Shown: piece by piece, positions 6,040 to 9,396 of the stretch | How positions within the stretch are numbered: position 1 is the stretch's first letter | Layout: every line of letters begins with the position of its first letter | Source of the DNA: CAKOSP01 sp964370755 | Lineage (GTDB): Bacteria > Bacillota_I > Bacilli_A > RF39 > UBA660 | Length of the DNA: 9,396 bases | Direction: 5' to 3' | NCBI GenBank assembly: GCA_964370755.1 | Contig: CAYJKL010000031.1 | Location: 1-9,396 of the forward strand | Program-made: the position numbers and the translations under genes | Notes under the pieces: generated by a model | Told to the model about the DNA's origin: nothing | The model's database searches: none | Seen by the model: only the letters and a program-made list of their open reading frames with translations

Positions 6040-6615
6040 ATGGATAAAGTAAAAAAAGTAGCAGAAAAAATAAAAAGACATATGACACTTGTGATAATAA
6101 TTTTAGTAATGGGAACAGTACTAGTTCTTAGTAACACGGGTTTTGCAAGTCCTGAAGAAGACTTACAAAAGTTCTCGGGTATTGTAAAAGAATATGATAA
6201 TGAAACATTAAGACTTGTAAATGAAGGTGGAAAAGAATATACAGTTACTAGAAACACTGAATACAACTCTGGTATTGAAGGAATTGAAGTAAGCGAAGAA
6301 ATAAAAGTAGATAGTTATATCGAAGGTTATTATGATGCTAACTCTAGAAAAAATGATATAAGCGAAATACTACTAAATGTAGAACCAATATTTGATGGAA
6401 CAATTACAGAAATTGATGGACTAAAATCTATAGTAGTACCTGATGAAGATGAAATATTTATAAAAAGACAAGCAGACACAGTATATGTTGCACTTCCGGA
6501 CGATATAGTATTTAATGTAGGTGATAAAGTAACAGTAAGATACGAAGCAGGTATAATAGAAGGTGACCCACTAGAAATTCTAACACTATCAGTAAATGGA
6601 ATACCAGTAGACTAA
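6040..6615 (+). CDS. Signal-anchored extracytoplasmic protein with two similar beta-rich halves
   Basis: A 191-aa protein of unknown function. A basic N-terminus (residues 1-14) precedes a hydrophobic segment (15-31) and NTGFAS, which can be read as a signal peptide with possible cleavage after A36, or as a membrane anchor. The exported part is acidic and divides into two halves of similar order, about 45-115 and 117-187: a glycine-led strand (FSGIVKEYDN; FDGTITEIDG), middle strands, then a hydrophilic turn and a strand pair ending in EILLNV or EILTLSV. In the second half VGDKVTVRYEAGII resembles small OB-like secreted proteins such as the DUF3221 group; this is likeness by eye only. It has no cysteines and no cell-wall sorting signal. 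It has its own promoter and is followed by a small helical gene that may be cotranscribed. Confidence 0.6.
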   Translation: MDKVKKVAEKIKRHMTLVIIILVMGTVLVLSNTGFASPEEDLQKFSGIVKEYDNETLRLVNEGGKEYTVTRNTEYNSGIEGIEVSEEIKVDSYIEGYYDANSRKNDISEILLNVEPIFDGTITEIDGLKSIVVPDEDEIFIKRQADTVYVALPDDIVFNVGDKVTVRYEAGIIEGDPLEILTLSVNGIPVD

Positions 6616-6616
6616 A

Positions 6617-6645
6617 TTGACACAAAATACAAAATATGATAAAGT
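6617..6645 (+). promoter_or_regulatory. Possible weak promoter before the 103-aa protein gene
   Basis: A perfect TTGACA (6617-6622) follows the preceding stop codon by one base. At 17-base spacing the -10 is TAAAGT (6640-6645), only four of six matches; the better TATGAT (6635-6640) is too close at 12 bases. A start near 6652 would make a transcript lacking the 5' arm of the hairpin at 6642-6668. Confidence 0.3.
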
Positions 6646-6668
6646 ATCTCCTACCAAAGGGGGTACTT
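6642..6668 (+). promoter_or_regulatory. Hairpin that can sequester the ribosome binding site
   Basis: AAGTATCTCC (6642-6651) can pair over ten positions, two of them T-G wobbles, with GGGGGTACTT (6659-6668) around the loop TACCAAA. The G run is the Shine-Dalgarno of the gene starting at 6674, so folding would hide it. There is no proper T tract behind the stem, which argues against a terminator. Confidence 0.45.
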
Positions 6669-6673
6669 ATTTT

Positions 6674-6985
6674 ATGGAAAAAACAGTCAGGGATTTTAAA
6701 TTATCAAATTTAATTGATACACTAAATTTATTGTATAAGGACTTAGAAAAAGAAAGTATTACTGCCAAAAATTTTATAGCAGGGTACTATGCATATATAA
6801 GCGCGATAGAGATACCAGATTTAAGTAAAGAAGAGTTTGAGATGTTAGAAGTACTTAAAACACTATTGATGAGCACATTAAATCAAAATCTCATGTTAAC
6901 TGAAGTTACCGAATACAATGCTAATTTATTAGAATTTATCTTAGAAAAACTAGATGAATTAAAAGTACAAGATAATTATAGATAA
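6674..6985 (+). CDS. Small helical protein of unknown function
   Basis: A 103-aa soluble, acidic protein with no cysteine, no signal peptide and no membrane helix. I do not recognise it. Leu, Ile and charged residues alternate through nearly the whole length, suggesting three or four amphipathic helices (about 8-27, 30-46, 52-70, 73-97), which would suit a small helical bundle or a partner-binding adaptor. The ATG at 6674 has AAAGGGGG ten bases upstream. The frame is open back to a TTG at 6617, but that codon has no good ribosome site and coincides with a TTGACA box. It may be read through from the preceding gene or from a weak local promoter, and its ribosome site lies in a strong potential hairpin. 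The next gene downstream, pheS, is separated by its own promoter and leader. Confidence 0.6.
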   Translation: MEKTVRDFKLSNLIDTLNLLYKDLEKESITAKNFIAGYYAYISAIEIPDLSKEEFEMLEVLKTLLMSTLNQNLMLTEVTEYNANLLEFILEKLDELKVQDNYR

Positions 6986-7002
6986 AAAAATTATATTAAA
7001 TA

Positions 7003-7030
7003 TTGAAAAAATATTAAAATATGATATAAT
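7003..7030 (+). promoter_or_regulatory. Promoter of the pheST operon
   Basis: TTGAAA (7003-7008) and a perfect TATAAT (7025-7030) are 16 bases apart, with TGA before the -10 giving an extended -10. Transcription would start near 7037, just ahead of the T-box leader. Confidence 0.7.
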
Positions 7031-7036
7031 AAATTT

Positions 7037-7255
7037 GCAAGAAAAAAAGCGAAGATTAAGAAATAGTAATAAAAGAAAAATTTATAGAGAGTCTATGGTT
7101 GGTGGAAATAGATAATAATATTTTATGAATTCACCTTATGAGCTTTTAGGGTGATGCCATATAATCTTCAAGGTGTAATATTACACGAATTAAGGTGGTA
7201 CCACGTAATCACGTCCTTATATAGGGCGTGATTTTTTTAATAGAAAGGAAAAATT
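7037..7255 (+). promoter_or_regulatory. T-box leader of pheST, phenylalanine (UUC) specific
   Basis: An untranslated leader that senses uncharged tRNA-Phe and lets transcription proceed when charging is low. Visible parts in order: GAAGATTA (7051-7058), complementary to TAATCTTC (7162-7169), possibly closing the 5' domain; AGTA (7065-7068) of a loop-E type motif; AGAGAG (7086-7091) and GGTTGGTGGAAA of the distal Stem I; the specifier GAA-TTC-ACC with codon UUC at 7130-7132; a self-complementary Stem III (7173-7186); and the T-box itself, AAGGTGGTACCACG (7192-7205). In the antiterminator, AAGG pairs with CCTT (7215-7218) and ACG with CGT (7212-7214), leaving the UGGUACC bulge, whose UGGU matches an ACCA tRNA end. 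The exact base of Stem I is uncertain, since about 30 bases separate the specifier from the 3' arm. Confidence 0.92.
7207..7238 (+). terminator. T-box regulatory terminator (attenuator)
   Basis: An 11-bp stem, AATCACGTCCT (7207-7217) with AGGGCGTGATT (7223-7233) and one T-G wobble, closes the loop TATAT and ends in seven T. Its 5' arm shares CGTCCT with the antiterminator, so the two folds exclude each other. Confidence 0.9.
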
Positions 7256-8305
7256 ATGAAAGAAAAAATAATTGAAACAAAAAAAGAAATTAAAGAAAAA
7301 ATCAAAGAAATAAAAAATATTTCAGAATTAAATGAACTTAAATCAGAATATTTAGGTAAAAAAGGACCTATTACAGAAATTAGCTCTGGTATGAGAGATT
7401 TAAGTCCAGAAGAGAAAAAAGAAATTGGTAAAGAGTTACACGAACTAAGAGAAGAAGTAAATTCTTTATTTGATGAACTAAAAAATAAGTTTGAAGAAGA
7501 TAAACTAAAAGAGTTAATCGAAAAAGATACTATAGATATTACTCTTCCAAGTAAAAAAGTGAAAACTGGATCTAAACATCCAATGACAAGAATCGAAGAA
7601 AAGTTTGAAGACTTATTTACTAGCCTTGGATACACAGTATATGATGGTCCAGAACTTGAATCAGATGAAAACTGTTTCCAAAAACTAAATATAGCAAAAG
7701 GTCATCCAGCAAGAGATGCTCAAGATACATTTTACTTAGAAAATGAATTTGAAAACTTCTTACTTAGAACTCAAACATCAACAGCACAAGTAAGAGCTAT
7801 GGAAGAAAATACTGAAAAAGGACCACTTAAAATAGTATGTCCTGGAAAAGTATATAGAAGAGAAGAGGATGCAACTCATTCTCATCAGTTTATGCAAATA
7901 GAAGGTTTAGTAATTGATGAAAATGTATCAATGGCAGACCTTAAAGGAACTTTAGAGTTATTTGTAAAAGAATTTTTAGGAGAAAAAACAAAAGTAAGAT
8001 TCAGACCAAGTTTCTTCCCGTTTACAGAACCTTCAGTAGAAGTAGATGTAACATGTTTTAAATGTGGCGGAGCAGGATGCTCACTATGTAAAAAAACTGG
8101 TTGGATAGAAGTACTAGGAGCAGGAATGGTTCATCCAAATGTACTTGAAATGTGTGGATATGATTCAAAAAAATATCAAGGATTCGCATTTGGTACAGGA
8201 ATGGACAGATTTGCAATGTTCAAATATAACATAAATGACATTAGAACAATTTATGGAAATGATTTAAGATTCTTAAATGAATTTAACAGAAAGGATATAG
8301 ATTAA
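7256..8305 (+). CDS. pheS: Phenylalanyl-tRNA synthetase alpha subunit
   Basis: A 349-aa catalytic subunit of the alpha2-beta2 class II enzyme that charges tRNA-Phe in the cytoplasm. Residues 1-90 are the charged helical coiled-coil arm that contacts tRNA. The catalytic core has motif 1 beginning at HPMTR (108-112), motif 2 VYRREEDATHSHQF (199-212), the FFPFTEPSVEVDV stretch (253-265) and motif 3 GTGMDRFAMF (313-322). A C-x2-C-x4-C-x2-C set (C267, C270, C275, C278) before TGWIEVLG is seen in many Bacillota PheS. The length is normal for the family. The ATG follows AAAGG by seven bases and lies directly after the T-box terminator; pheT follows with a one-base gap. No altered catalytic residue is evident. 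Confidence 0.97.
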   Translation: MKEKIIETKKEIKEKIKEIKNISELNELKSEYLGKKGPITEISSGMRDLSPEEKKEIGKELHELREEVNSLFDELKNKFEEDKLKELIEKDTIDITLPSKKVKTGSKHPMTRIEEKFEDLFTSLGYTVYDGPELESDENCFQKLNIAKGHPARDAQDTFYLENEFENFLLRTQTSTAQVRAMEENTEKGPLKIVCPGKVYRREEDATHSHQFMQIEGLVIDENVSMADLKGTLELFVKEFLGEKTKVRFRPSFFPFTEPSVEVDVTCFKCGGAGCSLCKKTGWIEVLGAGMVHPNVLEMCGYDSKKYQGFAFGTGMDRFAMFKYNINDIRTIYGNDLRFLNEFNRKDID

Positions 8306-8306
8306 T

Positions 8307-9396
8307 ATGAAATTAAGTAGAAAATTTGTTTCAGATTATATAAATTTACCGGACCTAGATATCACTAAAATAGCAGATGATATGACAAATGTTGGTAATG
8401 AGTATGATAGTGCAGAGAAATTAATAAATGCGACTAACTTAGTAATAGGTGAAGTAATTTCTTGTGAAAAACATCCTGATTCAGACCACTTAAATGTAAC
8501 TAAAGTAAATATAGGAACAGAAGTTTTAGATATAGTATGCGGAGCACCTAACTGCCGTGAAGGTATTAAAGTAATAGTAGCAAAAGTTGGAGCAAAGTTA
8601 CCTGAAATAGAAATTAAAGAATCAACTATACGTGGTGAAAAATCATGTGGTATGCTATGTGCACTTACAGAACTTGGGATAGATTCAAAATATTTACATG
8701 AAGATGCAGCAAAAGGTATTCATGAGTTACCAGCAGATGCTAAAGTTGGAGAAGATCCAATAAAATATCTAGAATTAGATGATGAAGTAATAGATTTCGA
8801 ACTTACATCAAACAGAGGAGACTTACTAAGTATACTAGGTATGGCTTACGAACTTGGTGCGATATACAAAGAAAAAGTAAAAGATATAGATTTAAGTTAT
8901 AATGAATCAAGTGATGACTTTGAAAAAGAATTTACTTTAGAAATAAATACTGAAGATTGTGATTTATTTTATGGAAAAAAAGTAACAAACGTTAAATTAG
9001 AAGAATCACCAACGTTTATAAAAAATAGACTAATTGCATCAGGAATTAGACCAATAAATAACTTAGTAGATATATCAAATTATGTTATGCTTGAAACAGG
9101 TCAACCTCTACACTTTTACGATGCAGATAGTTTAGGTAACACATTAGTAGTTAGAAACGCTAATGATAATGAAGAGTTAACAACGCTAGATAGTAAAAAT
9201 AGAACTCTTACAAAAGAAGATATTGTTATAGCAAACAAAAATGAAGCAATAGGTCTAGCTGGTGTAATGGGTGGACTTTCAACTGAAGTAGAAAATACAA
9301 CAAAAAACATATTTATTGAATCTGCTCAGTTTAACAGTATAAAGGTAAGAAAAACTAGTAAAAAAATACTTAGAAGTGAAGCATCTAATAGATTTG
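8307..9396 (+). CDS. pheT: Phenylalanyl-tRNA synthetase beta subunit, 3' part beyond the window
   Basis: The first 363 codons of the beta subunit, open to the window edge; the full protein is usually near 800 residues. The ATG is one base after the pheS stop, with AAAGGA (8290-8295) inside pheS. Residues about 40-150 form the EMAP-like tRNA-binding domain (VIGEVISCEKHPDSDHL, IVCGAPN). FELTSNRGD (164-172), RPINNLVDISNYVM (from 248) and GLAGVMGG (316-323) mark the B3/B4 region, which in this family edits Tyr-tRNA-Phe. The reading frame is intact with no frameshift. The catalytic-like core and anticodon-binding end are not in the window. It acts as a heterotetramer with PheS and is controlled by the same T-box. 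Confidence 0.96.
   Translation, partial: MKLSRKFVSDYINLPDLDITKIADDMTNVGNEYDSAEKLINATNLVIGEVISCEKHPDSDHLNVTKVNIGTEVLDIVCGAPNCREGIKVIVAKVGAKLPEIEIKESTIRGEKSCGMLCALTELGIDSKYLHEDAAKGIHELPADAKVGEDPIKYLELDDEVIDFELTSNRGDLLSILGMAYELGAIYKEKVKDIDLSYNESSDDFEKEFTLEINTEDCDLFYGKKVTNVKLEESPTFIKNRLIASGIRPINNLVDISNYVMLETGQPLHFYDADSLGNTLVVRNANDNEELTTLDSKNRTLTKEDIVIANKNEAIGLAGVMGGLSTEVENTTKNIFIESAQFNSIKVRKTSKKILRSEASNRF

Noticed and set aside
6617..6673. TTG start at 6617 for the small helical protein
   Set aside because: It has no convincing ribosome site and forms part of a TTGACA hexamer; ATG at 6674 has AAAGGGGG at good spacing.
6986..7016. Terminator for the 103-aa gene in the AT-rich stretch after its stop
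   Set aside because: Only short A/T palindromes are present, with no G-C stem and no proper T tract.
7237..7635. Minus-strand reading frame of 132 codons opposite pheS
   Set aside because: It overlaps the T-box terminator and the well-supported pheS coding sequence; its Ser/Phe-rich content is the complement of a Lys/Glu-rich coiled coil.

Overview
The window looks like chromosomal DNA of a low-GC Gram-positive bacterium of the Bacillota/Bacilli type, possibly one of the uncultured gut lineages near the Mollicutes. The basis is very AT-rich coding sequence, AT-ending codons, strong Shine-Dalgarno sites, U-tract intrinsic terminators and a T-box-controlled pheST operon. The code appears standard: tryptophans are TGG, and the stop codons seen are TAA or TAG. 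The lineage is an inference.

Bases 1-3290 form a surface/appendage block. A CpaE/TadZ-like protein with a degenerate P-loop is followed by a small two-helix membrane protein, pilin-like in layout, with its own promoter and terminator. Converging on it is a 502-aa membrane-anchored extracellular protein with a Ser/Asn stalk and an Asp/Asn tract encoded by perfect tandem DNA repeats. Two terminators sit back to back between the convergent genes. A divergent intergenic region with a minus-strand promoter and two dyads leads to the next block.

Bases 3291-5986 hold serine O-acetyltransferase (cysE), whose tail overlaps the next gene by 59 nt, then an ABC-2 exporter of the NatA/NatB (YhaQ/YhaP) type, closed by an intrinsic terminator. 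Bases 5987-6985 hold a signal-anchored protein built of two similar beta-rich halves, and a 103-aa helical protein of unknown function whose ribosome site can be locked in a 10-bp hairpin.

Bases 7003-9396 are the phenylalanyl-tRNA synthetase operon: promoter, T-box leader with a UUC specifier, antiterminator and terminator, complete pheS, and pheT running off the window end. Nearly all bases are accounted for. No tRNA, rRNA, CRISPR array or insertion sequence was seen. The least explained part is the surface block: its three proteins could belong to one envelope structure whose remaining genes would lie upstream of the window.
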